Origin: Plectrocnemia conspersa
Taxonomy: Eukaryota; Arthropoda; Insecta; Trichoptera; Polycentropodidae
Reading direction: 5' to 3'
Assembly: GCA_009617715.1 (NCBI GenBank)
Contig: VTFK01000248.1
Location: 372,001 to 436,000 of the forward strand
Length of the DNA: 64,000 nucleotides
The notes below the pieces were generated by a model. It saw nothing but the letters and a program-made list of their open reading frames with translations. It was not told where the DNA came from and made no database searches. Below are positions 12,601-20,045 of this stretch, one piece after another (position 1 is the stretch's first letter; the number at the start of each line of letters is the position of its first letter). Position numbers and translations under genes: made by a program.

Positions 12601-13538
12601 TGCGAAGTCTGCCAAAGTCACGAAGAGAATGTGCCTATCATCAGTATCGCATAATAAGTACATAAATGCGTCATAAAATTCATAAATTGTGTTTAGGGAC
12701 TTCATTTCAGCTTTTTACAGATGGGGAGGGGGGGGGGGGAATTTGGACAGTGGTTGTTTTTTGATATTTCTATTTCATTAATTTTCTGGCTAAATTTAAA
12801 GTTGGTCCTGTCAAAAGTAATTTCCTACTTGCATAAAATAACGCTGTAAATCCAGTGATACATTTTTTTTTTTGCATCCTGGTTAATCACAAGAACAAGG
12901 GGATATTCATTATTACTGTTGTTGTCTTCACTCACTGTTTGATGCTTTGAATTAATGATTTTAAAAATTAAAAATTGCATCTACATAGTTTTTATTTTCA
13001 TTGTAATATGCTAAATTGTCATCTATTGTCAAAAATTCCGGAATTTAAATTTACTGTCCTAATTAAACCCAACTGTCCTGATAAACCAGTGGTCCAATTA
13101 AGCGGAATCGACTGTTTACCGATTATTGTCAGATTTACACAAAGTCTTAAATTGTTAATAAAAAAAATCAATTCTAGATAACTGAATGTCACATTAAATT
13201 AGATCTAAAGATGTAAATAGTATCAAAGTTAATGCTTTCAAATATGCTATGCATGATGAGTGTTTATAATATCGATGTCAATAATAAAAATATATTTATA
13301 ATGTAATTTTCTTTTTATAGGTGAAGCTCTATTGTCTCCAGTGGTTATGTGCGGTCCCCAAGGACTGGGTTTCGCGAGACCGGTGACGCTTCGGCTGCCT
13401 CATTGCGCTAACACGCTACCTTCCCTCGGTTTGACCCTCAACGCCACAGATACGGAGCCAGCGCCGTCTTGGGACAACATCCTCCTGCCGGCTACCACCA
13501 CCCTCAACACCGTGGCGGTGAAAGTCGATCACTTTTGA
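3318..13538 (+). CDS. pyd: Polychaetoid/ZO-1 tight-junction scaffold protein, C-terminal half (12 exons)
   Basis: This is the 3' part of a gene for a ZO-1-family MAGUK scaffold, a protein that sits under cell-cell junctions and links them to actin. Twelve exons join with perfectly compatible phases to 1410 codons and a stop. Seen in order: a Ser/Pro-rich start with SYASSPESD and VPPPPPYT, a long proline-rich linker including YKPVPPPKPKHYRPP, a repeat-rich region coded by one 2.36-kb exon, and a ZU5 domain at about residues 1280-1410 of the visible part, recognised by WGIFDNEGGVL, GVSLIIPPDAILPGV, LLSPVVMCGP and VTLRLPHC. The protein ends in VDHF; the human ZO-1 family also ends in a DHF-type tail. 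The PDZ, SH3 and GUK domains expected in the family are not in the window and should lie upstream. The family call is established by the ZU5 and linker motifs; the symbol pyd assumes an insect. Confidence 0.93.
3596..3624. repeat. (TA)n microsatellite in a pyd intron
   Basis: About 14 TA units directly downstream of the 3551 donor. Confidence 0.95.
3862..4045 (+). CDS. pyd: pyd coding exon, Gly/Ser/Asn-rich linker
   Basis: The acceptor is ttttttgtttag (AG 3860-3861) and the donor gtaatt at 4046; the phase goes from 0 to 1. It reads SGYGDSKYGFSSNGGGP and ends APLPHSPPQSPHGLYGH. The true frame has no Met and so is easily missed; the Met-led frame overlapping it is a shadow. The PLPHSPPQSP stretch is a possible SH3 ligand. 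Confidence 0.9.
4211..4622. repeat. Intronic repeat remnant ending in GGGGG/CCCCC block
   Basis: This intron segment ends with attaaatgacatgcatttttt, ggccaaattcaagggggg and a C-rich block before atgatgtcactg. The same words (aaatgacgcatttt, ctgaccaaattcaaaa, tgtcatttca next to a G-rich block) occur at about 14870-15000 and, inverted, at 45730-45860. I read it as a partial copy of the same DNA-transposon family. Its left border is not clear. Confidence 0.4.
4830..4939 (+). CDS. pyd: pyd coding exon, proline-rich
   Basis: The acceptor is taattttag (AG 4828-4829) and the donor gttggt at 4940; the phase goes from 1 to 0. It reads (G)VPDLPPRIDRGVKPPGG.. and ends NPPTLRHHSQ. LPPR and KPPGG are SH3-ligand-like. 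Reading past the donor hits TGA within three codons, which supports the splice. Confidence 0.9.
5008..5169 (+). CDS. pyd: pyd coding exon
   Basis: The acceptor is ttttgtacag (AG 5006-5007) and the donor gtaata at 5170; phase 0 at both ends, 54 codons. It reads SNNRPSAQERLFGTPRAS and ends NAQGSLDRHRHLNNT. It is Asn-rich and probably disordered. Confidence 0.9.
5243..5373 (+). CDS. pyd: pyd coding exon
   Basis: The acceptor is ttttattag (AG 5241-5242) and the donor gtatgt at 5374; the phase goes from 0 to 2. It reads NSYDSMSSYDSFAPNGL and ends DDLKVNPRP(E), with paired SYDS motifs near its start. Confidence 0.9.
5442..5702 (+). CDS. pyd: pyd coding exon with three LYxSR(E/D) motifs
   Basis: The acceptor is gtcatttatag (AG 5440-5441) and the donor gtacgt at 5703; phase 2 at both ends. 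It reads ESKYDVTPLSTPQKRLSGG, followed by three copies of a short motif, LYNSREING, LYGSREGG and LYNSRDSGG, and ends SDYNKY(R/S). The motif resembles the Y-x-[ST]-[RK]-x-E units that are greatly expanded in the 8844-11203 exon, so the same motif type is used twice in the protein. Confidence 0.92.
5705..6395 (+). mobile_element. CR1/Jockey-like non-LTR retrotransposon remnant (RT domain) filling a pyd intron
   Basis: Frame-broken reverse-transcriptase pieces run through the whole intron on the + strand. They are: NIFEQQSGFKQKHSTETALQ (about 5738), KLGPLLFILFINNINND (about 5940), the catalytic box LFADDTLIYC (6011-6040), DNIKYLGVIVNKK (about 6255) and ILPHFNYC (about 6372). These match, in order, RT blocks of CR1/Jockey-type ORF2. 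Stops and frameshifts make it non-functional. It begins at the donor and stops about 12 bases from the acceptor at 6406. Confidence 0.85.
6407..6587 (+). CDS. pyd: pyd coding exon with the VPPPKPKHYRPP motif
   Basis: The acceptor is gttttttttcag (AG 6405-6406) and the donor gtaagc at 6588; the phase goes from 2 to 0. It reads SNRNSTGPIEYIGSIGKAAG, then ALYKPVPPPKPKHYRPP, and ends HTKSYSVGNG. The VPPPKPKxYRP motif is a strong hallmark of insect pyd and ZO proteins in my recollection and anchors the identification of the gene. Confidence 0.94.
6656..6871 (+). CDS. pyd: pyd coding exon, Gly/His/Asn-rich, tandem NAGNAG acceptor
   Basis: It follows attaacag (AG 6654-6655) and ends before gtttga at 6872; phase 0 at both ends, 72 codons. 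It reads QGMDMVNGRGNHQMNQN, then GGPWPGGVGHAHSHSHPG, and ends PAPHAHQ. The acceptor is cagcag, a tandem NAGNAG site: use of the second AG would drop only the first Gln (exon start 6659). Confidence 0.9.
7095..7310. mobile_element. MITE-like insertion with 30-bp terminal inverted repeats
   Basis: The arms 7095-7124 and 7281-7310 are 30-nt inverted copies with one mismatch (atcatagcatcttggg.. against ..cccgagatgctatgat). The middle holds the palindrome ggcagctgcagctgcc (7230-7245). No transposase frame fits in 216 bp, and I see no clear target duplication. The open frame on the opposite strand here is a shadow. Confidence 0.6.
7465..7715 (+). repeat. Dispersed repeat family, copy 1 of 3
   Basis: Words such as caatcaacaactactaag, gattaggaaaatc and ttataattatactataatcactaattccgat recur in the same order at about 26820-27045 (+) and, inverted, at about 51610-51865. 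It is roughly 250 bp long with no coding frame, so it is a SINE- or MITE-like family of unknown type. Confidence 0.6.
7950..8049 (+). CDS. pyd: pyd coding exon, Pro/Gly-rich
   Basis: The acceptor is ttttttatttcag (AG 7948-7949) and the donor gtaaat at 8050; the phase goes from 0 to 1. It reads QSMYGGNPPQAPPYNGPP and ends GPPHTTSPNVI(G). The low-complexity proline-rich sequence continues the linker. Confidence 0.88.
8074..8183. repeat. Intronic hairpin/MITE with 17-bp perfect inverted repeats
   Basis: taggcgagagtgttgta (8074-8090) is the exact reverse complement of 8167-8183. The 110-bp unit fills most of the 186-bp intron between the exons ending at 8049 and starting at 8236. Pairing extends a few bases outward with one bulge (catt..aatg). 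Confidence 0.8.
8236..8311 (+). CDS. pyd: pyd coding exon, short
   Basis: The acceptor is tttgatag (AG 8234-8235) and the donor gtgagt at 8312; the phase goes from 1 to 2, 76 nt. It reads (G/D)LAGSREQRGSAFELYRKPQ and ends HMHNI(R/S). The donor is consensus-grade. At this size a frame-changing skip is possible, as 76 is not a multiple of 3. Confidence 0.87.
8708..8807. repeat. Intronic long hairpin with 16-bp perfect stem
   Basis: atgatgaaagaacttt (8736-8751) is the exact reverse complement of 8775-8790, with a 23-nt loop. Outer bases tgcatttg and caaatgca pair again after an internal loop. It lies directly before the big exon at 8844 and could be a small MITE or a hairpin RNA precursor. Confidence 0.7.
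8844..11203 (+). CDS. pyd: pyd giant exon: Ser-motif array, tyrosine-repeat array, start of ZU5
   Basis: The acceptor is gaacacaatag (AG 8842-8843) and the donor gtaaat at 11204; the phase goes from 2 to 1, 2360 nt. The N-part is Lys/Arg-rich (KTRKKLSKKSSFLKS) and has five S-x-C-[ED]-like motifs: HHSLCE, SNSTCD, RQASFCE, RQNSMCE and RQNSLIE, with serine codons at 8986, 9091, 9139, 9238 and 9295. From about 9352 to 10857 follow more than 20 units around Y, best seen as SPYASRDEM; three consecutive ones (9865, 9913, 9961) are spaced exactly 48 bp. From about 11026 the ZU5 domain begins (WGIFDNEGGVLEDRAWGVSL). The repeat region is probably disordered and may be a phosphorylation platform; this is inference. 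Reading through the donor gives a stop after MDKGK, so intron retention would truncate ZU5. Confidence 0.95.
11416..11455. repeat. Perfect 16-bp stem hairpin
   Basis: atgacacattacaaaa (11416-11431) pairs exactly with 11440-11455 across an 8-nt loop (ttgtgata). Confidence 0.85.
12244..13114. mobile_element. Tigger/pogo-like DNA transposon remnant
   Basis: The left end cagtctattccgcttaatcg at 12244 and the right end at 13114, read in reverse as cagtcgattccgcttaattg, are inverted copies with two mismatches over 20 bases. CAGTC with a CCGCTTAAT core is typical of pogo/Tigger ends. TA precedes the left end. No transposase motif survives, and the interior carries another repeat at 12435-12850. Confidence 0.6.
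12435..12850 (+). repeat. Composite repeat, copy 1
   Basis: From aaatatttctgcaagaattttt through gacggatggtgac, cagattgagc, gatgaacagtgcacgaggcc and gggacttcatttcagc to the poly-G tract and cctgtcaaaag, this matches 14590-15030 in the same order and orientation. It is non-coding. Confidence 0.8.
13321..13538 (+). CDS. pyd: pyd last coding exon, end of ZU5 domain
   Basis: It follows ctttttatag at 13320, enters in phase 1 and ends in TGA at 13536-13538 (73 codons including the stop). It reads (G)EALLSPVVMCGPQGLGF, VTLRLPHCANTLPS and ends TVAVKVDHF. GExLLSPxVMCGPxGL followed by VxLRLPHC is the diagnostic second half of a ZO-1-type ZU5 domain, and the DHF tail fits the family. The first codon is split by the intron, so no start codon is needed. 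Confidence 0.95.
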
Positions 13539-14241
13539 CGACGCATACTTGTGTTATTTTTAAGAGTTACCCGCCATACTCAGATGATAGCCTACAAACG
13601 TTGCGCATTTATGTTTTATTTATTTTAGTACAAAATTTTTTTGGATCTTTTGTTAGTACTTATATTTTTTTACTCGGAAGACTGCCACCTTTTTTATAAT
13701 AAAATAACAAGCTGTTATCAATGTGCCTTAAAATATTGAGACGAACTGGACCATCGTTTATATTATATGATAAATATAATCTTTGTATATTTAATGTGAT
13801 ATTTTTTACAATTGTATTAACAGTGTATATCATCATCGAGAGATGAGTGAAATATTATAGTGATAGTTACTCGTAAGCAAAGACTGGTGATTATCATTTG
13901 ATCTGATTCTGAAAATGTTTTTTTTTTTAAATAGATTATATATTATTATTATTGATGACATAAATCATGTATATAAATTAATATTATATATAAATAAATG
14001 AGGCCTTATTTTATATACTGATATAAAACGTTTGTAAAATCAAGTTAGGTATTTTGATAAGCAGATGGTATATGTTATAGTTATCATTTTTATTTTGTAA
14101 ACATGTATATTGTTAAAAAAACTATTGTTTATTTTTGTGTATATATGTAATCATTCAAAATCACCATTAATGTATAAGAATATGTCGAGCGGTATTCTTG
14201 CATACCAACATATTTTATATGACATTTATTGATTAAATAAA
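13539..14241 (+). terminator. pyd 3' untranslated region with poly(A) signals
   Basis: AATAAA hexamers lie at 13698-13703, 13993-13998 and 14236-14241 downstream of the stop. The stretch is AT-rich and non-coding. Which signal is used cannot be told from sequence. Confidence 0.55.
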
Positions 14242-14277
14242 ATTTATTTTATTCAACATCTCTTTTCTAATTTAAAG

Positions 14278-14454
14278 GAAAAGAGAAAGGGTGATTTGCC
14301 AATGGAAGACTTGCTTTGGCTCCGAGAACCACCATTAGTCAATCATAGTTTAGATCATCCAGTGGAATTATATAATTACACACCACAGAAAGAGCTTACA
14401 CTCTCGGATACAACGCTGGAGCTTCGTCCTTTGACCGGTCGGAACAACTTTTAG
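14278..14454 (+). CDS. Unrecognised coding-like terminal exon downstream of pyd
   Basis: After the acceptor-like ctcttttctaatttaaag (AG 14276-14277) an open frame reads EKRKGDLPMEDLLWLREPP and ends LELRPLTGRNNF before TAG at 14452-14454. AATAAA follows at 14527. Its base and codon composition is clearly unlike the AT-rich surroundings and looks coding. If spliced it enters in phase 0. It cannot follow the phase-1 donor at 11203, which would give a stop after five codons. It could follow a cryptic in-frame donor near the end of the 13321 exon, replacing the VDHF tail, or be a small gene starting at the ATG at 14302. It could also be an orphaned exon. I recognise no domain. Confidence 0.45.
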   Translation, partial: EKRKGDLPMEDLLWLREPPLVNHSLDHPVELYNYTPQKELTLSDTTLELRPLTGRNNF

Positions 14455-14589
14455 TAGTAGCAATCTACTTCTTTCTATATTAAATCATCGTGATCTACCA
14501 ATACGCTAGGGATAAATATTTTTTATAATAAAGAATGCTTATTTAACATTTTAGTATACAAAAAAAAACAATTAAAAATATAATTATGT

Positions 14590-15030
14590 AAAACAAATAT
14601 TTCTGCAAGAATTTTTGCCGACGGATGGTGACAGGTGGCAATAGACACAGATTGAGCTACTGCAGTAGTATTTGTGTTGAAGGTATATGATGTTACATGT
14701 TAAATATATAAAAATGGATGAACAGTGCACGAGGCCGCACCGGTCGTTGCTAAGAGCCCGCCAAAGTCCCCAAGAAAATGTTATTAGAGTGCCGTATAAT
14801 AAAACTAATATAAATAAATAAATGGGCCCCCACAAATTCATCAATTGTAGTCTGTGTTGTGTTCAGGGATGTCATTTCAGTATTTTACGGAAAGGGGGAG
14901 GGGGAAAGTTGGCTAGTCTGTGTTTTTTTTGCTATTTCCAATTAATTGAAGATTCATGCTATTTAATTAAATGACGCATTTTCTGACCAAATTCAAAAGG
15001 GGCTCTGTCAAAAGCAATAAAATCGTGCCG
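14590..15030 (+). repeat. Composite repeat, copy 2
   Basis: Same order and orientation as 12435-12850, starting aaatatttctgcaagaattttt. The two copies flank the last pyd exon and the orphan exon. At about 14865 it holds cagggatgtcatttcag, which looks like a DNA-transposon end and also appears inverted at about 45857. Confidence 0.8.
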
Positions 15031-15640
15031 TCGCAGTAAAAACGCTCGGTTATCTAGCATTATTAATAATATATTTTATAACATTATTACGACTTATAAG
15101 TGAGAATCGAATGAAGCATATCTAAGCCATCCATCAAATTATCCCTTCTCAGAAGTAAAAAATTCACGTCAAAAACAATAAAATTGTGCCGACGCCGTTG
15201 CAGTGGAAACGCTCGAATATGTAGTATTTATTTTTAAGTATTACTATTTATAATAAGTGAAAATCGAATGAGGAACATCTAAACCGAATTTTGACCAATA
15301 GGAGAGAGCAAAAATCAATTATCACTTCTCATAAGTCAAAAATTCACGTCAAAAGCAATAAAATCGGTAACGAGCGTTCGGCACTACATCGATCGCTAAA
15401 ATTGAGGGTTTTACTAAATCTAATCCCATTTGGTATGTTATTTAGCCAGTGGCGCATATTGAGACGCCCGGGGGGGCGGCATATTCGCGATGGAATCGAG
15501 TGTGGTTTTGACCAATAGGAGAGCGCAAAAAACAATTATCACTTCTCAGAAGTCAAAAATTCACGTCGAAAGCAATAAAATCGTGTCGGCAACGTCGCAG
15601 TGGGAACACTCGGTAACAAGCGTTCACCAAAACCTACAAT
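15000..15640 (+). repeat. Degenerate tandem array (about 150-200 bp units)
   Basis: The phrase cacttctcagaagtcaaaaattcacgtc followed by aaaagcaataaaatcgtg recurs at about 15140-15190, 15320-15367 and 15537-15588, with a partial unit at 15007. Each unit also holds gaatcgaatga or ttttgaccaataggagag. The open frames here are shadows of the repeat. An inverted set of the same units is at 45060-45740. Confidence 0.75.
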
Positions 15641-18266
15641 TCTGTTCGAAAGGATATATGAACCGTTGATTTTGAAAGTGGGGCAAATCCATTTTGTTAA
15701 AAAAAGCTTTAGAGCCAATTTTCATTAAAAATTTCTGTTTTTAATAAATTCACCATCAAATCTATAAATAACAGTGTAAAAATACCTCGTTACAAAATAG
15801 CATCTTTGATAGGACTATGCTAACAAATACTAAAATAATACTGAAATTATTGTTAATTTATAAAAAAAAGACTTATGGAACAACCTGATAAAACAACCTA
15901 GTAGTAATATATTATTTAGTGAAGTGTACAAGCTTACCACTAGTACGCGGTATGAATTAAAAGTTCCACGAGCATCAATATTAAATGTATATCATTACAA
16001 TTCCCTACCAATCGATATTACGTTTCACATACGCTTATATCATGAAATATTCATCGCTTTCCCACTGCAGTTCATCCTCGTGTTCGTCCGTGTTTTATTA
16101 GGATTCCATTGAACACTCGCACGCAAATATTGGAAAGCCTGATCGCCGATGAAATATTGCGGTTCGTTCGCTTTCAAACGTTAAATTTAGACGCGCCGCC
16201 TGCGGTGACCATAATTTCCCAGCCAAACAAAGCTATTTTTTGTTTAGTTTTATATTTTTTAAAATACACACATACACCGTCCATAAATCATAGTCGAATT
16301 TCCCTAAGGTTGTTCGTGCGAGATCGTACATCACCCAAACGTCCCGTGGTCTCAAAATATGTCACGTGACGTGACGATAAATCACGAATAATTGTTTATT
16401 TTTGTGATAATATTCGTAAAAGGTAGACCGATATATTATCAAGTAGAAACCCTTGCGCAGCGAAAACCCTCGATTGAGACACTTTAATATCTAATAGTCC
16501 GATCAAAATTCAAGTGCATAGATCGTCGAATTTAATAACCAAGATAAAATAGGCGATTTTCTCGTAAAATTAACAGTGTAAGATTACAATCTCCAAACAG
16601 CATTAATAATGTAATATGTGTTATGGCGTCCTAAACGTATAATAATATATAAGAAAATATCAATATCATACTTGAAAATAAAGTACGTCGACGACAAAGG
16701 GTGTAGCACAAAAAGCAGACACTACTCAGTAAACAAATTCAAAAACATTGCTGTAAAATTAAGAAAAAATTATTCAAGGAAAAGCGGCGACGCAATAAGA
16801 ATTCGCTAAAAGCTAACGTCACATTCGATAAGAAAGCGATCGTCCATTAACGCATACAATGATAGAAAAGTCATCTACTGTCACTAATGAATTGACTAAA
16901 AGTATATGGAAAATCCATTAATACATTTATTTATAAAAAATCCATTAATTTATAAAAAATTATAATAAATTTAGATGACAAACCTTAGTATTTTCATGTA
17001 ATATCCTGATTCGATGGCGAAAAATTTGAGAATGAAAGTCATTACACCGCTTCAAAAAGCTATTCAGTTAAGCAGTACCTTCGGATTCAATCAAGAGCCA
17101 ACGAGATATCCAGAGATACAACCAGCAACTATAAAACGTGCGTTTAATTTTTTATATGCAATTTAAAGCGAGCTCTAAAAGTTGAAAATGAATATTTATT
17201 TTTATTAAGATAATATAATAAATGTAATATTTTACTGAAAAAAAGTTAGCATACTGTCGAGTTTGAGAACCTCCATTCTGAATAAAATGGCATCTGATAA
17301 TAATTATACAAAAAAAAAACGAGTAAAATATCACTTTATTTTTACCAAATTTCACTATAAAAATTAATATTTATTACAAAAAAGCATTCAACATTCAAAC
17401 AACATTTTTTATCTATTTTTCTATATTAATATGACTTATTCTTAAATAAAATTTACTTTTCCAAATAACATTTATCTACTCAATCATTATATAAATATTT
17501 TATATTATTATAATTATTACAAAATATGTTTCTAAATAAAATAGTCTTTATTCTATCAAAAAATCTGGCAAAGAAGACAACGAGATACAATTATATTTCA
17601 CTTCTATTCGTTATCTTAGAAAACTTTTATATCATGCCATTCGAGACCCTCTTTTAAGTACAAGAAGTAAAATGTTAAAATGAAGCTTTATTCTTATTTT
17701 GATTTATATAGTATTTAAAAACGTGCATAAAACAAAGCACCAACGCTGAGGTACCTACCACAAATTGTAAAAAATAAAAAAAATCAAGGCGTATCCTTGG
17801 AAAATTTGGTTGCCGCAAAATTGTACAGTGTATATATTATATGCACATATATACCAGTATATACATATATTTTACAATGTGTCAAAAACATTTTTAGCGA
17901 GGCGCTTGATGTTTTAATTTACGGGCTACCATTAAATGCACCATTCTCATATACAAAAAAAGTATTTTTTGTACATAACGCATGAACTTAAAATTTATGT
18001 TTTTTAATGAAAAATCTCATTTTTTCAAAATTTGCTGTATCTCGAAAAGTTTTCAGATAAAATATAATTAATTATAATTCAGATTAATTAATATCCTTAG
18101 CTTAAGATTTTCTAGTTTTATAATATTGGTATCTACTCTGAATCATCGCGTTGTAATAATCATAAACTAACGTAATTTAATCGTTAAAGATACATCAAGA
18201 AAGACATAAAACTAATAAACCTTATTATAAATAATATGCATTTGAGCGTACTGCTAAAAATGAGGT
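15641..18266. other. AT-rich non-coding stretch with an E-box palindrome
   Basis: No convincing gene. At 16361-16370 lies the perfect palindrome gtcacgtgac, an E-box of the type bound by bHLH-zipper factors, followed directly by gtgacg and within a locally less AT-rich patch (about 16020-16380). The short open frames at 15924-16369 and 16618-16809 lack protein-like composition. Confidence 0.4.
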
Positions 18267-18408
18267 TTAACCACTTAAACGCCAGCAACTCACCGGTGAG
18301 TGTTACAAATTAATTAAATATTTACTTTTTTCCTTAATTATTATCAGTAAACGCGTGAAGAGAAATAACAGATGTTCACTAATCAGTCGCTGGCATTTAA
18401 AGGGTTAA
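18267..18408. mobile_element. piggyBac-like MITE flanked by TTAA
   Basis: TTAA at 18267-18270 and 18405-18408 encloses 134 bp with inverted ends, ccacttaaacgccagcaact on the left and ccctttaaatgccagcgact on the right read in reverse. There is no coding capacity. Confidence 0.65.
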
Positions 18409-18884
18409 GAACAATAGACCAGCGATATGACGCTAAACTCAATTTACGCTTTTTAAAAAAGTTATTTTCAGAGCAACAATTATTTTGCAGAAACATATGA
18501 AAAAATAGCATCGAGGCATAACCACGAGCAGGTAGCGAAACCTAAAAAAACCCGTAGTATATTTTATGCAAATATTAGAGCGTAGTACACCAAAAGAGAG
18601 GAAACAATCCTATAATATAAAAATAAAATCCCAGTAGCACCCAATTATAATATATAAACCATTTTTTTTCGCTAAAATAAAATAAAAGTCAATCCACGTG
18701 TAGTTCATTTTTTAAATAATAAAGGATAATAAGTAATGTTTGATTGTTGCATCTGAAAAAAAACTCCTGGGAAAATAATTTTATTTCAGTCAGTTTTTCA
18801 GCGAGAACAGTTGCTAGAATGGTTGAGCACATTGTGAGTAACATCAATAGCCAATTAAATAGCAATTTTTTTCGGCCTCATCCA

Positions 18885-19235
18885 GTATTTAATAATAAAT
18901 AAAGATGAACATACATAACTAGAAATAGAGATAATTTAATGATGTAAAAGAAAATGAGTACGGCTAGGGGAATATTGTATATGAATTTTTATAACAATAT
19001 TCCTAGGACAATCCGAAAAAATAAAAATGTAGCGGATTTCCTGAATGAAATAAAAAAAAGACCTTCATGCATTAAGAAATAAATTATAATATGAAATTCT
19101 TTTTTTATATTCTGTTTTTTTTTGTTGTATTATATTATATATGCGATATGTGTGTTTTGATTATATATATTTATTCTATATACAATTATCTATTTTGGCT
19201 TAATAAATTAATAAAATAAATAAATAAATTTAATG
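18885..19235 (+). mobile_element. CR1/Jockey-like retrotransposon, 3' end fragment
   Basis: It reads the last part of ORF2: ARGILYMNFYNNIPRTIRKN then ADFLNEIKK. This corresponds to the conserved LFYNGLPxxIR..xFKxxLK tail of such elements. It ends in an aaataaataaata tail. The same segment recurs at about 40300-40590. Confidence 0.75.
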
Positions 19236-19570
19236 TTTTACTAGCAGGTACTTTGTGGGAAACATCTTCATCTATCATGTGTTATTGAACCAGTTATGTC
19301 GTTTAAAAATAGTTGTCAGTTTCACAACTATTTTTAAACAGAAATAAAAGCCTAATATTATAACTTGCCCTACCATGCAACAGTTCGATGGCTCAGTCAT
19401 GTCAAAATTTTAAAGAATTTAATATTAAAATATAAGGAATAACAGTGTTCATGTATGATAAACTTTTTTTGAAGCTCATTTCCGAGTTTGAAATATATAC
19501 AATTCACTAAATAAGTTTGCCAACCACTGCTTTAACGTATAGGAATCTATTATACGATGTATAGTATAGA

Positions 19571-20045
19571 AGTAATATTCCTTTTTCGACGTGTAAGGAA
19601 AATTTTCCGGCAACTCCCGTTCCATAAAACAGTTACCGAGACATTAACGTTCACTCTAAATTTGTTTCCGTCCGAAAAAAATATAATACTCCTTTTCAAG
19701 AGGTTCATTTTTCACGCACATAGCCCATAAGGGCAGTTCGTTTAGAAAATCCCTTTTAAACGAAGTGACCGAAGCCGCGAGCGCCGTTAACAATTAGGCT
19801 GCGTTTATTGCGGCCGCTCGGCCACACTTCAATATCCATTAGGTCCTGGGAAAAGGTCCTGCGGTGAAATAGTATACACCTACCTTATCTCGGCGCACAT
19901 GTACCCAGACGCGTGATAACCCTTAGGAGGCAATTGAGGGTCGGGGGTGTACCGCATTAGTCATTTTAGATAATTGCTTCGGAGCGACGAGTAAGAAAGG
20001 CACTAGCAGTCATTAGGGGTGTGTCTTGGTGATATGGAAAATTTC
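19571..20045. other. Island of balanced base composition, possible conserved non-coding element
   Basis: Within AT-rich DNA this segment is rich in CpG (gcggccgctcggcc, ctcggcgcacatgt, gacgcgtgataac). No open frame of note. Candidate enhancer or promoter; nothing in the sequence decides which. Confidence 0.35.

Larger units (their letters stand above)
11204..13320 (+). other. Last pyd intron, splitting the ZU5 domain, transposon-rich
   Basis: This 2.1-kb intron is phase 1, starts gtaaat and ends ttttctttttatag. It contains a perfect hairpin (11416-11455), a Tigger/pogo-like element (12244-13114) and, nested in that, one copy of a composite repeat (12435-12850) with a run of more than ten G at about 12727. 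Confidence 0.85.

Noticed and set aside
15291..15535. Frames on both strands at 15.3-15.5 kb
   Set aside because: They fall in the degenerate tandem repeat array and reflect its words.
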